64,000 bases of DNA from Paraburkholderia azotifigens (GCF_007995085.1 NZ_VOQS01000003.1:2480001-2544000); one strand, 5' to 3'; positions 54,329 to 64,000 are shown, counted from the stretch's first letter. The notes: generated from the letters alone by a model not told the origin. Translations and numbers: made by a program.

Positions 54329-55168
54329 ATGAAAAACGCTCGCGCGTTGGTGATGCTGCTCGTCGCGACGGCGGCCGGTCTTGCGGCCGTGGTGTTCGCG
54401 GCGCGCTGGATGGTGCAGCAGACGTCGACATCGACGACCAAGGTGGTGATCGCATCGGCCGACATGAGTCTCGGTCAGCGCGTCTCGCCCGACATGCTCA
54501 AGGTGTCCGACTGGCCCGCGGGCAGCGTGCCGCCCGGCACCTTCAACGACTTGAAGAAGCTCGAAGGCCGCGTGCTGAAGGCGAGCCTGTCGCGCGGCGA
54601 GCCCGTGCTCGAGGCGAAGCTCTCGCCCGTCGGCACGCTGGGCGGCCTGTCGGCCGTCATCAACGAAGGCAAGCGCGCGATCACGGTGCGCGTGAACGAC
54701 GTGATCGGCGTCGCGGGCTTCGCGCTGCCGGGCAACTACGTCGACATTCTCGTGAACACCGAGAAGGACAGCAAGGAAGGCGGCGCGTCGAGACGCGACC
54801 AGAACATCTCGAAGATCGTGCTCGAAAAGATCCTCGTGCTCGCCGTCGCACAGGAAGCGGGCCGCGACGAAACCAAACCGAAAGTGGTCGATGCCGTCAC
54901 GCTCGAAGTCACGCCCGAGCAGGCCGAGAAGATCGACCTCGCGCGCAGCATCGGTTCGCTGTCGCTCGTGCTGCGCAATCAGGTCGATCCGCAGGATGCG
55001 ACGACGGCGGGCGCGACCAAGGCCACGCTGCTGAAGATTCCCGTCGCCGCACCGCCCGCCGCACCCGCGCCCGCGCCGAAGCCCGCAGTGCGCAAGGTCG
55101 TCGCGCGGGCGCCGTCGAACTGCGTGAGCGTGATCGACGGATCGCAGGCCAGACAGGAATGTTTTTGA
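54329..55168 (+). CDS. cpaB: CpaB/RcpC Flp pilus assembly protein
   Basis: 279 residues. One N-terminal membrane segment (LVMLLVATAAGLAAVVFAAR) anchors a periplasmic part with an SAF/AFP-like domain (VVIASADMSLGQRVSPDMLK) and the RcpC region AITVRVNDVIGVAGFALPGN with YVDILVN. A Pro/Ala-rich linker and a short Cys-containing tail close the protein. RcpC stabilises the secretin and pilus in the periplasm. AGGAG precedes the ATG. It stands immediately before the secretin gene, the standard order. Confidence 0.94.
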   Translation: MKNARALVMLLVATAAGLAAVVFAARWMVQQTSTSTTKVVIASADMSLGQRVSPDMLKVSDWPAGSVPPGTFNDLKKLEGRVLKASLSRGEPVLEAKLSPVGTLGGLSAVINEGKRAITVRVNDVIGVAGFALPGNYVDILVNTEKDSKEGGASRRDQNISKIVLEKILVLAVAQEAGRDETKPKVVDAVTLEVTPEQAEKIDLARSIGSLSLVLRNQVDPQDATTAGATKATLLKIPVAAPPAAPAPAPKPAVRKVVARAPSNCVSVIDGSQARQECF

Positions 55169-55260
55169 GCGGCACGCAGAGACACAGAGACGTAGAGACA
55201 CAGACGCGCAAGCGCAAGCCGTGACGAGACCAGACCACGGCACCGATACGGGGGAAGGAC

Positions 55261-57354
55261 ATGAACGCCAGAGATAGCCAGCGCGCGCACGCCAGGTGCA
55301 AGCGCGACACCCAGCAAGCCGCGCAGCCGACGCTTATCGGCACGCACGCCGCACCTTTCTCGCGCCGCGCGCGTCTGCTTCAGGCGAGCGTCTGCGCAGC
55401 GATGGGCGCGTGTCTGTGGGCACTGCCCGCCGCGCAGGCCGCGAGCCAGGAAGCGCCCCTGCCGATGAACGTGGCGTCGAACGGCGGCGCCGTGCATCTG
55501 ACGATCGGCATGAGCGGCGCCGTGCCGGCGGGCGCCGCGGGTGCGGCGGGTGCTGCGCAGGGCGGCAAGGGGCCGAACTGCACGGGCACGATCGCCGATC
55601 ACCAGACGGTGACGATTCCCGTCGGCAAGTCGACGATGGTCAACGTGCGCGAGTCGGTGAAGACGCGCACGGTCGGCAATCCGTCGATCGTGCAGGCGAT
55701 GCTCGTGTCGCCGCAAACGCTCTATCTGCTCGGCAGCGACGTCGGCACGACCAACATGATCGTGCAGGGCCGCAGCGGCTCATGCACGATCATCGACGTC
55801 TCGGTAGGCGCCGATCCCGGCGGCCTGCAGCAGACCCTCGCCGTGCTGATGCCGGAAGAAACGGGTGTGCAGGTCAAGGCGGCCGCCGACACCCTCGTGC
55901 TGACGGGCACCGTGTCCGACTCGGTGAAGGCCGAGCGCATCGTCGAGCTGGCGCGTGCGTATGTCGCGCGTCCATCTGCGCCGCTGCCCGTCGCCGCGCC
56001 CGCCAACGCGGGCGGCGCACAGGGAGGCGCGATGATCCCCGCCGTGCTCAAGCCGGCAGGCGCATCGGGCAACGGCAACAACGAGCGCATCGTGAATATG
56101 ATGCATGTGGCCGCGCCGCAGCAGGTGATGCTCGAAGTGAAGGTGGCCGAAGTGTCGAAGACGCTGATCGACCAGCTCGGCATGGCCGCGAACATTCAGG
56201 GCGGCTCGGGCAGCTGGACCTTCGGCCTGCTCGCCAACTTCCTGTCGGGCGGCATGGGTGCGCTGATCGGCTCGAAGGCGAACACCAACCCGCTCAAATT
56301 CGCGCTGGATGCGCAGAAGACCGACCAGCTCGTCAAGGTGCTCGCCGAGCCGAACCTGATGGCCATCAGCGGCCAGGAAGCGAGCTTCCTCGCGGGCGGC
56401 AGGGTGTTCATCCCTGTCCCGCAGAGCAACGGCGCGGCGGGCTCGACGATCATCCTGCAGGAAGAGACGTTCGGCGTCGGCCTCACCTTTACGCCGACCG
56501 TGCTCGACAACGGCCGCATCAACCTGAAGGTGTCACCGGAAGTGTCGGAACTGTCGCCGACGGGCGTCGCCGTGACGGCGGGCACCGTCAACACGACGGC
56601 CGTGCTGCCCCTCATCACGACGCGCCGCGCGTCGACCACGCTGCAGGTTTATGACGGCCAGAGCTTCGCGATCGGCGGCCTGATGAAGAGCAACGTGACG
56701 GGCACGCTCAAGGGCTTTCCGGGACTCGGCGAAGTGCCTGTGCTCGGCGCGCTGTTCCGCAGCACGAACTTCCAGGAAGACAAGACGGAACTCGTGTTCG
56801 TCGTGACGCCGCGCCTCGCGAAGCCGCTGCCGCAGAACTACCCGCTGCCGACCGATCACTTCGGCCAGGTCACGGAAGCGGGCGTGTTCTTCACGGGCAA
56901 CATGGAAGGCAAGAAGCCGCAGGCGCCTGCCGCACCCGCTGCGCCGTCGACGGGTGCTGCGTTGCCCAATGCGGTGCCGGGCAATGCGATTCCGTCGCCG
57001 ATTCCCGTCAAGGGCGGTGCGATTGCGACGACCGGTTCGGCTGCCCCCGTGGTGCTGACGCCCGTCATCACATCGCAAGGCACGACGGCGCCCGTGCCCG
57101 TGCCGGCGCCCGAGCGCACGCAGCCGGTGTCGGACGCGATCCGCGCTCCCGCTACGCCGCGTGCCCCCGGCGGCGGCAACGGCAGCGACGGCACCGAGCC
57201 CGTCACGCGGGTCGAACCGGCGGACGTGCATACGGCAGCCGTGCAGACCGCGAGCGTGACCGCGCAGCCGCTCGCCGAAGCGGCACAGACTCCCGCCCCG
57301 CAGCCTGCCACCCAGCAGGCCCGCGAAGCCGGCGACAACAGCCGTACCCAATAA
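55261..57354 (+). CDS. rcpA: RcpA/CpaC outer-membrane secretin of the Tad system
   Basis: 697 residues. An unusually long N-terminus precedes the signal sequence (ASVCAAMGACLWALPAAQAA). Then come the pilus-assembly N-domain with VGKSTMVNVRESVKTRTVGN, a BON-like repeat (LVLTGTVSDSVKAERIVELA), and the secretin domain with VMLEVKVAEVSKTLIDQLGM, QLVKVLAEPNLMAISGQEAS and VPVLGALFRSTNFQEDKTEL. After residue 545 a Pro/Ala-rich tail of 150 residues follows, which is probably disordered. The multimer forms the outer-membrane pore for Flp pili. Confidence 0.94.
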   Translation: MNARDSQRAHARCKRDTQQAAQPTLIGTHAAPFSRRARLLQASVCAAMGACLWALPAAQAASQEAPLPMNVASNGGAVHLTIGMSGAVPAGAAGAAGAAQGGKGPNCTGTIADHQTVTIPVGKSTMVNVRESVKTRTVGNPSIVQAMLVSPQTLYLLGSDVGTTNMIVQGRSGSCTIIDVSVGADPGGLQQTLAVLMPEETGVQVKAAADTLVLTGTVSDSVKAERIVELARAYVARPSAPLPVAAPANAGGAQGGAMIPAVLKPAGASGNGNNERIVNMMHVAAPQQVMLEVKVAEVSKTLIDQLGMAANIQGGSGSWTFGLLANFLSGGMGALIGSKANTNPLKFALDAQKTDQLVKVLAEPNLMAISGQEASFLAGGRVFIPVPQSNGAAGSTIILQEETFGVGLTFTPTVLDNGRINLKVSPEVSELSPTGVAVTAGTVNTTAVLPLITTRRASTTLQVYDGQSFAIGGLMKSNVTGTLKGFPGLGEVPVLGALFRSTNFQEDKTELVFVVTPRLAKPLPQNYPLPTDHFGQVTEAGVFFTGNMEGKKPQAPAAPAAPSTGAALPNAVPGNAIPSPIPVKGGAIATTGSAAPVVLTPVITSQGTTAPVPVPAPERTQPVSDAIRAPATPRAPGGGNGSDGTEPVTRVEPADVHTAAVQTASVTAQPLAEAAQTPAPQPATQQAREAGDNSRTQ

Positions 57355-57390
57355 GCGCGACGCGCATCCGACGAACTCCTGGAGACCGAC

Positions 57391-57678
57391 ATGAAAACCA
57401 TCCAGACCTTGATCCGCGCGTCGCTGTGCGCGGCAGCGAGCCTGACGCTCGCGGGCTGCCTGACCTCGACGCCGCACTGGGACGCGACCTTCGGCAGTTC
57501 CATCACGCAGCTGAAGGAAATGCAGACGCTCAATCCGAACGCCGGCATGAACACCGACCCGGTGGCGGGCGTCGACGGCGTGACGGCCTCGGCGATCCAG
57601 AAGAACTACGCGAAGTCGTTCACGTCGCCGCCGCCGCCCATCAACGTGTTCGCGGTCGGCCTGCCCGGCTCGAACTGA
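57391..57678 (+). CDS. small pilus-locus lipoprotein
   Basis: 95 residues. The lipobox LAGC with Cys23 follows the hydrophobic segment [11 protein letters not shown]. The mature part contains THWDATFG-like [20 protein letters not shown] and a C-terminal [16 protein letters not shown]. The position between secretin and tadZ is where Tad loci encode RcpB or CpaD-type lipoproteins, and the TPHWDxxFG pattern is common there in beta-proteobacteria; it may act as a secretin pilotin. GGAG lies before the ATG. Confidence 0.8.
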   Translation: MKTIQTLIRASLCAAASLTLAGCLTSTPHWDATFGSSITQLKEMQTLNPNAGMNTDPVAGVDGVTASAIQKNYAKSFTSPPPPINVFAVGLPGSN

Positions 57679-57758
57679 TGGACGCGCCGCACTGACGAAG
57701 ACGCTCACGCGCCGCAGCCGACCCAACCCACGACAAGCCCCGCACGCGGAGACTGAAC

Positions 57759-58961
57759 ATGATCGACATCCTCCTCATCTCATCGGGTCCGGACCGCTCG
57801 CAGAAAATCGAGCAGTTGCTGGAAGGATGCGGCATCGCGCATCGAGTGCGGGTGCAGCACGGCGCGGTGCGGCAGTTGCGCGCGCATGCGGCGGCCATCA
57901 AGACGGCGGATCTGCTGATCGTCGACGACGTCGGTCTCGAGCCGCACGACATGGTGTCGATCGAAGAGGCGCTTTCGCACGTGCCGCAGCTGAACTGCAT
58001 GCTGGTGACGCCCGCGCCCTCGACGGCGCTGCTGATGGCGGCGATGCGCGCGGGGGTGCGCCACGTGCTGCCCTGGCCGCTCGATGCGCAGGCGTTCGCC
58101 GCCGAGCTGTCGCACGTGTGGAGCAAGAAGACGGCGGGCGCGCGGCGCGAAGGGCGCGTGGTCTCGCTGACGTCGTGCAAGGGCGGCACGGGCACGACCT
58201 TCATCGCGATGAATGTCGCGCATGCGCTTGCGACGCAGCGCGGCAAGCGCGTGCTGCTCGTCGACGCGAACCAGCAGTTCGCGGATGCGAGCCTGCTGGT
58301 CGCCGACCAGACGCCCGCGGCGACGCTCGCCGATCTGTGCGCGCAGGTCGACCGGCTCGACAACGCGTTCTTCGACGCCTGCGTGATGCACGTGAACGAC
58401 GACCTCGACGTGCTGGCGGGGGCAGGCGACCCGATTCGCGCAGGCGACCTGCGGCCCGCGCAGCTCGAACGCGTGCTCGCGCTCGCACGCTCGCAGTACG
58501 ACGCCGTGATCGTCGATCTCGGCCTCGGCATCAATCCGCTCGCGATTCACGTGCTCGACCAGAGCGACCGCATCTGCATGCTGGTGCGCCAGAGCGTGCT
58601 GTATCTGCGCGCGGGCCGCCGCATGCTAGACATCTTTCACGAACTCGGCTACGCGACAAGCAAGGTCAGCGTGCTCGTGAATCAGTACGACAAGCACGCA
58701 CCCGTCGATCTGCAGGCGTTCCAGCAGAGCTTCGGGATGAGCGTCGCACATCGTTTCGCGCGCGACGACCGGCATGCGGGCGCGGCGCTCGATCAGGGGC
58801 TGCCCATCATCAGCGTCGCCAAAGGCAGCGCGCTCGCGCAGGACATCGTGGCCTTCGCGCACGTGCTGTCGCCGGCGCCGCAGAAAGAGAAGAAGGGCGG
58901 TCTCGCGCGCCTGTTCGCGTCGAAGCCGCGCGACGTGCCGCAACTGAAGACGGGCCACTGA
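57759..58961 (+). CDS. tadZ: TadZ/CpaE, MinD/ParA-like Tad localisation protein
   Basis: 400 residues. The N-terminal 120 residues form an atypical receiver domain ([20 protein letters not shown]) and the rest is a MinD/ParA-like ATPase with the deviant Walker [21 protein letters not shown], Walker A' [14 protein letters not shown] and the region [13 protein letters not shown]. TadZ places the pilus machine at the cell pole or envelope site in other bacteria. The C-terminal [16 protein letters not shown] is basic. It follows the lipoprotein and precedes tadA by 62 bases. Confidence 0.94.
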   Translation: MIDILLISSGPDRSQKIEQLLEGCGIAHRVRVQHGAVRQLRAHAAAIKTADLLIVDDVGLEPHDMVSIEEALSHVPQLNCMLVTPAPSTALLMAAMRAGVRHVLPWPLDAQAFAAELSHVWSKKTAGARREGRVVSLTSCKGGTGTTFIAMNVAHALATQRGKRVLLVDANQQFADASLLVADQTPAATLADLCAQVDRLDNAFFDACVMHVNDDLDVLAGAGDPIRAGDLRPAQLERVLALARSQYDAVIVDLGLGINPLAIHVLDQSDRICMLVRQSVLYLRAGRRMLDIFHELGYATSKVSVLVNQYDKHAPVDLQAFQQSFGMSVAHRFARDDRHAGAALDQGLPIISVAKGSALAQDIVAFAHVLSPAPQKEKKGGLARLFASKPRDVPQLKTGH

Positions 58962-59023
58962 GCGCGCCGATAAGCGGGTCAATCACGAACCGCGCCACAA
59001 CACAGCAACGGGGGACTCTCATC

Positions 59024-60415
59024 ATGTCATTGCGCGATCAACTGAGATTGCAGAGTGTGTCGAACAACGGCTCGAACAGCGGCACGGCAGCGCCCGACGC
59101 GGCAGCGGCAGGCGGCACCGTCGAGAGCCTCGCCGCGCGGCGCGCGTATCAGCAGCTGAAGATGAACGTGCACGAGAAGATCATCGACCGCGTCGAACTC
59201 GACAAGCTGCAGCGCCTCACACCCGAGCAGATCCGCCGCGAACTCGCGCAGCTGGTCGAGCGCATCGTCGACGAAGACAAGATCCCGATGAACGAGATCG
59301 AACGGCGGCGGCTCTCGCAGGACGTGCACGACGAAATGTTCGGCCTCGGTCCGCTCGAGCCGCTGCTCGCCGATCCGACCGTGTCGGACATTCTCGTCAA
59401 CACGTCGCAGCATGTGTACGTGGAGCGGCGCGGCAAGCTCGAACACACCGACATCACGTTCTTCGACGACGCGCATCTGATGAAGATCATCGAGCGCATC
59501 GTGTCGCGCGTCGGACGGCGCATCGACGAGTCGACGCCGATGGTCGACGCGCGCCTGCCCGACGGTTCGCGCGTCAACGCGATCATTCCGCCTTCCGCGA
59601 TCGACGGGCCGCTGGTGTCGATTCGCCGCTTCGCCGTGAATCCGCTGAAAGTGGACGACATGGTGAAGAACCAGACCTTCACGCCCGCGATGGCGCAGCT
59701 GCTCGAAGCGCTGATCAAGTCGAAGCTCAACGTGCTGATTTCGGGCGGCACGGGCAGCGGCAAGACGACCATGCTCAATCTGCTGTCGGGTTTCATTCCC
59801 GGCGACGAACGTATCGTCACGATCGAAGACGCGGCGGAACTGCAACTGCGTCAGGAACACGTGCTGCGACTCGAAACGCGGCCGCCGAACATCGAAGGCA
59901 AGGGCGAAATCTCGCAGCGCTCGCTGGTGAGGAACGCACTGCGGATGCGGCCCGACCGCATCGTGCTCGGCGAAGTGCGCGGCGCGGAAGCGCTCGACAT
60001 GCTGCACGCGATGAACACGGGCCACGAAGGATCGATGGCGACGCTGCACGCGAACACGCCGCGCGACGCGCTGACGCGCCTCGAAAACATGGTCGGCATG
60101 GCAGGCCTGTCGATGCCCATCAAGGCGATGCGTCAGCAGATCGCGTCGGCGATCACGGTGGTCGTGCAGGCCTCGCGCCTGTCGGACGGCCGCCGCAAGC
60201 TGATGAGCATCCAGGAAATCACGGGGATGGAAGGCGAGATCATCAACATGCAGGAGATCTTCACGTTCAAGCGCACGGGCGTTGCCGAAGACGGCACGGT
60301 GAAGGGCTACTTCTGCGCGACGGGCGTGCGCCCCAAGTTCGCTGACCGCCTCGCCGCGTTCGGTCTCGCGCTGCCGGATCAGATGTTCGATCCTGCGCGG
60401 CGCTACGAAGTCTGA
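59024..60415 (+). CDS. tadA: TadA/CpaF, pilus assembly ATPase
   Basis: 463 residues. The CpaF-type N-terminal domain ([20 protein letters not shown]) precedes a RecA-like ATPase with Walker [21 protein letters not shown], Asp box [12 protein letters not shown], Walker [17 protein letters not shown] and the His box [17 protein letters not shown]. The hexamer in the cytosol powers Flp pilus extension, and in some Tad systems also retraction. GGGGGA precedes the ATG, with a 13-base spacing. It is the most conserved gene of the locus. Confidence 0.96.
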   Translation: MSLRDQLRLQSVSNNGSNSGTAAPDAAAAGGTVESLAARRAYQQLKMNVHEKIIDRVELDKLQRLTPEQIRRELAQLVERIVDEDKIPMNEIERRRLSQDVHDEMFGLGPLEPLLADPTVSDILVNTSQHVYVERRGKLEHTDITFFDDAHLMKIIERIVSRVGRRIDESTPMVDARLPDGSRVNAIIPPSAIDGPLVSIRRFAVNPLKVDDMVKNQTFTPAMAQLLEALIKSKLNVLISGGTGSGKTTMLNLLSGFIPGDERIVTIEDAAELQLRQEHVLRLETRPPNIEGKGEISQRSLVRNALRMRPDRIVLGEVRGAEALDMLHAMNTGHEGSMATLHANTPRDALTRLENMVGMAGLSMPIKAMRQQIASAITVVVQASRLSDGRRKLMSIQEITGMEGEIINMQEIFTFKRTGVAEDGTVKGYFCATGVRPKFADRLAAFGLALPDQMFDPARRYEV

Positions 60416-60443
60416 ACGCTCACCGACGCTGAAGGAGACGGAC

Positions 60444-61424
60444 ATGGATACGACATTGCTGGCCTTCGCGGTGCTCGGCTTCGTTGCGGTCGTGCTGCTG
60501 ATCGAGGGCGTGTATGTGTACTGGAACAGCCGGCACGGCCCCGCCGTCAAGCGGCTGGATGCGCGCATCCGCGCGATGTCGGCGGGCGGCCACGTGGGCG
60601 GCGAGCAGATGTCGATTCTCAAGCAGCGCCTCCTGAGCGAATCGCCGATGCTCACGCGCATGCTGATGCGCATGCCGCGCGTGCATCTGCTCGATCTGTA
60701 TCTGCAGCAGTCCGGGCTGTCGTGGTCGGTGGGCCGCTTCGTCGGCTATTCGCTGGCGTCCGCGTGCGGCGGGCTGCTGTTCGGCATGGGCGGCATGCAT
60801 CTGCCGTTCGCCGTCGCGCTGGCCGTGGCGTGCGGTTTCGCGCTGCTGCCTCTCCTGTATCTGCGGCGCAAGCGCGCGAAACGCATCGTGCAGCTCGAAC
60901 GCCAGTTGCCCGATGCCGCCGATCTGATCGCCCGCGCGCTGCGCGCCGGCCACTCGTTTCCCGCCGCGCTCGGCATGGTCGCCGACGAGTTGCCCAATCC
61001 GCTCGGCGGCGAATTCCGCATTGCGTTCGACGAGATCAACTACGGCGTGGCGATGAACGATGCGCTGATGAACCTCGTGAGCCGCGTGCCCGTCGACGAC
61101 GTGCGCTACTTCGTGATCGCCGTGCTGATCCAGCGCGAGGCGGGCGGCAATCTTGCGGAAATTCTCGGCAACATCGCGGGCATCATCCGCGAGCGGCTCA
61201 AGCTGCTCGCGAAGGTGCGCGTGCTGTCGGCGGAAGGGCGGCTGTCGGCGTGGATACTCGGCGTGCTGCCGTTCGTCGTGCTGGGCGCGCTGTCGGTGCT
61301 GAATCCCGGCTACTGCAAGGTGTTCTGGGAAGACGAGACGGGCCAGAAGATCGCGGGCGCCGCGCTGTCGACGATGGCGTTCGGCGTGATGTGGCTGCGC
61401 AGAACCGTGCGCATCCGCGTGTAG
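60444..61424 (+). CDS. tadB: TadB, inner-membrane platform protein
   Basis: 326 residues. One N-terminal membrane segment (LLAFAVLGFVAVVLLIEGVY), two central segments and one at the C-terminus flank the GspF/T2SSF domain, which contains LPDAADLIARALRAGHSFPA and VAVLIQREAGGNLAEILGNI. TadB and TadC form the membrane platform on which TadA acts. AAGGAG lies before the ATG. It is separated from tadA by 28 bases and from tadC by 37. Confidence 0.95.
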   Translation: MDTTLLAFAVLGFVAVVLLIEGVYVYWNSRHGPAVKRLDARIRAMSAGGHVGGEQMSILKQRLLSESPMLTRMLMRMPRVHLLDLYLQQSGLSWSVGRFVGYSLASACGGLLFGMGGMHLPFAVALAVACGFALLPLLYLRRKRAKRIVQLERQLPDAADLIARALRAGHSFPAALGMVADELPNPLGGEFRIAFDEINYGVAMNDALMNLVSRVPVDDVRYFVIAVLIQREAGGNLAEILGNIAGIIRERLKLLAKVRVLSAEGRLSAWILGVLPFVVLGALSVLNPGYCKVFWEDETGQKIAGAALSTMAFGVMWLRRTVRIRV

Positions 61425-61461
61425 CCGCGCGAACACACACAACGCAAAAAACGGGGAAATC

Positions 61462-62442
61462 ATGGAAACCGAACAGATTCTCGTGCTGGCCGCGATGTTC
61501 GTGATCGTGTTCGGCGCAGTGTGGAAAGCGATGTCGCTGCTGCGCCCCGATCCGCTGAAGCGGCGCATCGACGGCATTGCGGCGGCTTCATTGGGGGCAG
61601 CAGGCGTGCAGGGCATCCCGGACGCAGCGGACGCCGCCGCAGAAGAAAGCCCCGCCTGGATGGAAACGGTCGCGAAGGTGTCGCATCACGTCGCGCGGCT
61701 GTCGCTGCCGAAGGACGACTGGGACAAATCCGCGCTGCGGCGCCGCTTTGCGAACGCGGGGCTGCGCAGCGAAGGCGCGACGGCGATCTACTTCGCCGCC
61801 AAGACGCTGCTCGCGCTCGTGCTGCCTGCGCTCGCGCTGGTCGGCATCACGCTGCTGGCAGGCCCGGACGCGCAGAAATTCCTGCTGGTGGCGACGCTCT
61901 TGATGGCGGCGATCGGCTTCTATCTGCCGAACGTGGTGCTGACCCGTCTCGTCGAGGCGCGCCAGCGCAAGATCTTCGAAGACCTGCCCGACGCGCTCGA
62001 TCTGATGACGGTGTGCGTCGAAGCGGGCCTTGGGCTGGACGCGGCCATGCAGCGCGTCGCCGAGGAGATCGGCGTGAAGAGCCACGCGCTCAAGGAAGAA
62101 TTCGAACTCATGCTGCTCGAACTGCGCGCGGGCTCGGCGCGCGAGAAGGCACTGCGCAATCTTGCGCTGCGCACGGGCGTCGAGGACATCGACACCCTCA
62201 CGTCGATGCTGATCCAGGCGGACCGTTTCGGCACGAGCGTCGGCGATTCGCTGCGCGTGTTCATCGACGCGCTGCGCACCAAGCGCCGTCTGCGTGCCGA
62301 GGAACAGGCCGCGAAGATCGCGCTGAAGCTGCTGTTTCCGCTGATGTTCTGCATCTTCCCGACGCTGATCATCGTGCTGATCGGGCCCGCGGCGATGCAG
62401 GTCGCGCACCAGCTGCTGCCCACGATGAGCGGCATGCACTGA
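61462..62442 (+). CDS. tadC: TadC, inner-membrane platform protein
   Basis: 326 residues, the same length as TadB. The N-terminal membrane segment (ILVLAAMFVIVFGAVWKAMS) is followed by a cytosolic part, a hydrophobic pair near residue 125 and the GspF domain with LPDALDLMTVCVEAGLGLDA and TSMLIQADRFGTSVGDSLRV. A final membrane segment contains LFPLMFCIFPTLIIVLIGPA. It is an inner-membrane partner of TadB. It is the last intact tad gene in the operon. Confidence 0.95.
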   Translation: METEQILVLAAMFVIVFGAVWKAMSLLRPDPLKRRIDGIAAASLGAAGVQGIPDAADAAAEESPAWMETVAKVSHHVARLSLPKDDWDKSALRRRFANAGLRSEGATAIYFAAKTLLALVLPALALVGITLLAGPDAQKFLLVATLLMAAIGFYLPNVVLTRLVEARQRKIFEDLPDALDLMTVCVEAGLGLDAAMQRVAEEIGVKSHALKEEFELMLLELRAGSAREKALRNLALRTGVEDIDTLTSMLIQADRFGTSVGDSLRVFIDALRTKRRLRAEEQAAKIALKLLFPLMFCIFPTLIIVLIGPAAMQVAHQLLPTMSGMH

Positions 62443-62463
62443 ACCGGCGTCAGGAGCGACACG

Positions 62464-62992
62464 ATGACGACCACACGTGCTCGTTCGCGCGTGCCGTCAC
62501 GCAGGCGCAGCGGCCGCGCGCGCAGCGGCCGCCTGCAGGCGGGTGTCGCGGCCATCGAATTCGCGCTGATCGCGCCCGTGCTGTTCTTTCTGCTGTGCAT
62601 GGTCATGGACCTCGGCGCCGCGCTGTGGGTGAACCTGACGATGCAATAAGCGGTGCGCGAAGGCGCGCGTTACGCGGTCGCGGGGCAAACGGGACTCGAT
62701 CCGAACCAGTCGAAGCCGCAGCGCTATGTCGCCGTGATCGAGGCCAGGGCGCGCGCCGAAGGGATCTACGTGTTCGCACTCGGCTACGGCCCGTCGTTGC
62801 TGACGAAGAGGGCGCGGGCAGCGGCGAGGTCGGCCAGGACATTCTCAAATGCATCGCCAACGTCGCCGATGGCCCGAGCGCCGCTACGACTCGAAGCAGC
62901 CCGTCGGCGTGTATGGCTACGCGGCCACGATCAACGACATCAAGCCGTGCTACGCGCAACTCGCGTCCGCCATTCTGCGCATCGCGAAGTAA
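62464..62992 (+). pseudogene. tadE: tadE-like pseudopilin gene, disrupted
   Basis: The ATG follows AGGAG and the first 61 codons encode a TadE-like N-terminus with processing site Gly then VAAIEF and hydrophobic helix ALIAPVLFFLLCMVMDLGAA. A TAA at 62647-62649 stands where the family has a codon before AVREGARYAV, which continues in the same frame after the stop. Two further frame changes follow: near 62800-62811 (continuing as EEGAGSGEVGQDILKCIANV) and near 62870-62882 (continuing as RYDSKQPVGVYGYAATINDI to the TAA at 62990-62992). Each shift equals loss of one base. Either the gene is dead or the assembly has errors here. Confidence 0.88.
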
Positions 62993-63169
62993 GCAGGCAG
63001 TACGTGCGGGCGACTCGGCACTGACCGGCAACGGCGTGCCTTGAAGTGCGCGCGAAATAAAGGTGCGCTATCGTGTGACTGCTTGCGGCTGTGGTTTCGC
63101 CAGAGGTTTCGCCTCGGCACGCGCCGCAAGTTTCCAGTCGAACGCTTCGTTTCTCAACGGAGAAGCACG

Positions 63170-64000
63170 ATGAGAAGCACGATGGTCAAGAAGACTGCGG
63201 TGCACGCGGCGGCGCATTCCGCGCAGGCTTCGCGCGCGTCCACGCGGCCCCGCAAGGCAGAAGACGCGCGCGCCGCCGCGCATCCCGACATCGATGCGCA
63301 GGTCGTGCTCGTGCTGCAAGGCGGCGGCGCGCTGGGCGCGTATCAGGCGGGCGTGTTCGAAGCGCTGCACGACGCCGGGATCGAACCGGACTGGGTGATC
63401 GGCACGTCGATTGGCGCGATCAACGGCGCGATCATCGCGGGCAACCGGCCTGCCGAGCGCATGGAGCGCTTGCGCACGTTCTGGGATCGCGTGACATGGA
63501 CGGGCTATCAGGCGCCGAACTGGCTCGCGGCCTGCGCGCCCGGTTGCGCCGCGTTCGGACTGCCCGCCAGTCTTGCCGCCGCGCTTGCCACCGCATGGGC
63601 CCCATGGATTCCCGGCTACGAGCAATGGCTGCGCAACCTGTCGATCATGTCGCAAGGCTTGCCCGCGTTCTTCACGCCGCGCGCCGATGCATGGCTCGCG
63701 CTGCAAACGCCCGTCGGCATCGAACAGGCTGCGTTCTATCACACCGAGCCGCTGCGCGAGACGCTTGGTGCGCTGATCGACTTCGACTATCTGAACGGCA
63801 AGGAAACGCGGCTCACGGTCGGCACGGTCGGCGTGGGCAGCGGGCAGATGCGCTATTTCACCAACCGCGACGAGCCGCTCGACGTCGGGCATGTGATGGC
63901 GTCGGCGGCGTTTCCGCCGGGCTTTCCATCGGTGCGAATCGACGGCGAAGCATACTGGGACGGGGGCATCTATTCGAATACGCCGCTCGAAGCCGTCCTC
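63170..64000 (+). CDS. patatin-like phospholipase, C-terminus cut by window edge
   Basis: 277 codons are present and the frame is open at the window end. The patatin core is clear: oxyanion hole VLVLQGGGALGAYQAGVFEA, nucleophile GTSIGAINGAIIAG with the GxSxG serine, and the catalytic Asp in the DGG motif AYWDGGIYSNTPLE. The first 40 residues are a Lys/Ala-rich leader without a signal peptide. Such enzymes hydrolyse membrane or storage lipids, and some members help polyhydroxyalkanoate turnover. GGAG seven bases before the ATG sets the start; a second ATG follows after four codons. It is separated by 177 bases from the tadE pseudogene. Confidence 0.92.
   Translation, partial: MRSTMVKKTAVHAAAHSAQASRASTRPRKAEDARAAAHPDIDAQVVLVLQGGGALGAYQAGVFEALHDAGIEPDWVIGTSIGAINGAIIAGNRPAERMERLRTFWDRVTWTGYQAPNWLAACAPGCAAFGLPASLAAALATAWAPWIPGYEQWLRNLSIMSQGLPAFFTPRADAWLALQTPVGIEQAAFYHTEPLRETLGALIDFDYLNGKETRLTVGTVGVGSGQMRYFTNRDEPLDVGHVMASAAFPPGFPSVRIDGEAYWDGGIYSNTPLEAVL

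Noticed and set aside
57827..60415. 862-codon plus-strand frame starting inside tadZ
   Set aside because: Only its last 463 codons are real (tadA); the earlier part is an Arg/Ala-rich out-of-frame shadow of tadZ.

Overview
The window is high-GC DNA with Shine-Dalgarno-led genes, and its gene content (Pel exopolysaccharide locus, Tad/Flp pilus locus, VpsR-like sigma-54 activator, a second-type isolated rpoN, a cluster of small stress-associated DUF genes) points to a beta-proteobacterium of the Burkholderia/Paraburkholderia/Caballeronia group. The assignment is inferred from protein families and intergenic repeats, not from a marker gene. No rRNA, tRNA or CRISPR array was seen.

Layout. 1-3458: an Lhr-type helicase, cut by the left edge. 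3.8-6.8 kb: an aldo/keto reductase followed by a repeat-rich intergenic zone in which an IS5-family element (5489-6663, CTTA target duplication) has split one copy of a repeat whose inverted sister copy lies at 4949-5039. 6.8-19.9 kb: a complete minus-strand pel operon in order pelA-B-C-D-E-F-G. 20.2-21.5 kb: a CPA1-type cation/proton antiporter. 21.5-29.5 kb: a run of mostly small genes (DUF3175, PRC-barrel, HAD phosphatase, topoisomerase IB, DJ-1/PfpI, DUF4142, DUF1488, DUF2383, BON) typical of stress-related accessory clusters, with several 10-11 bp tandem arrays. 30.0-31.5 kb: a stand-alone rpoN (sigma-54). 31.6-36.9 kb: a TIGR03118 beta-propeller lipoprotein, a FUSC membrane protein, an EAL phosphodiesterase that keeps only the tail of a GGDEF domain, and an MFS drug transporter.

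36.9-41.0 kb: a two-gene DNA repair operon, FAN1-like VRR-NUC nuclease plus an XPD/DinG-like helicase with an N-terminal nuclease-like domain, preceded by a perfect LexA (SOS) operator. 41.0-44.5 kb: nsrR, divergent hcp and a flavodoxin-reductase-like partner (hcr), with an FNR-type box and NsrR-like half-sites between them: a nitrosative stress module. 44.5-50 kb: SRPBCC protein, large MscS-type channel, NIPSNAP protein and a second MFS transporter. 50.0-63.0 kb: a VpsR-like sigma-54 activator divergent from a Tad pilus operon (two flp pilins, tadV, cpaB/rcpC, rcpA, lipoprotein, tadZ, tadA, tadB, tadC) whose last gene, tadE, is broken by one stop and two frameshifts. A well-formed -24/-12 promoter lies upstream of flp. 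The right edge cuts a patatin-like phospholipase gene.

Themes. Surface attachment dominates: Pel polysaccharide (PelD is a c-di-GMP receptor family), an EAL phosphodiesterase, a VpsR-like activator, a sigma-54 factor, a sigma-54-type promoter and Tad pili are all within 60 kb, suggesting (inference) a shared c-di-GMP and sigma-54 based control of biofilm formation.
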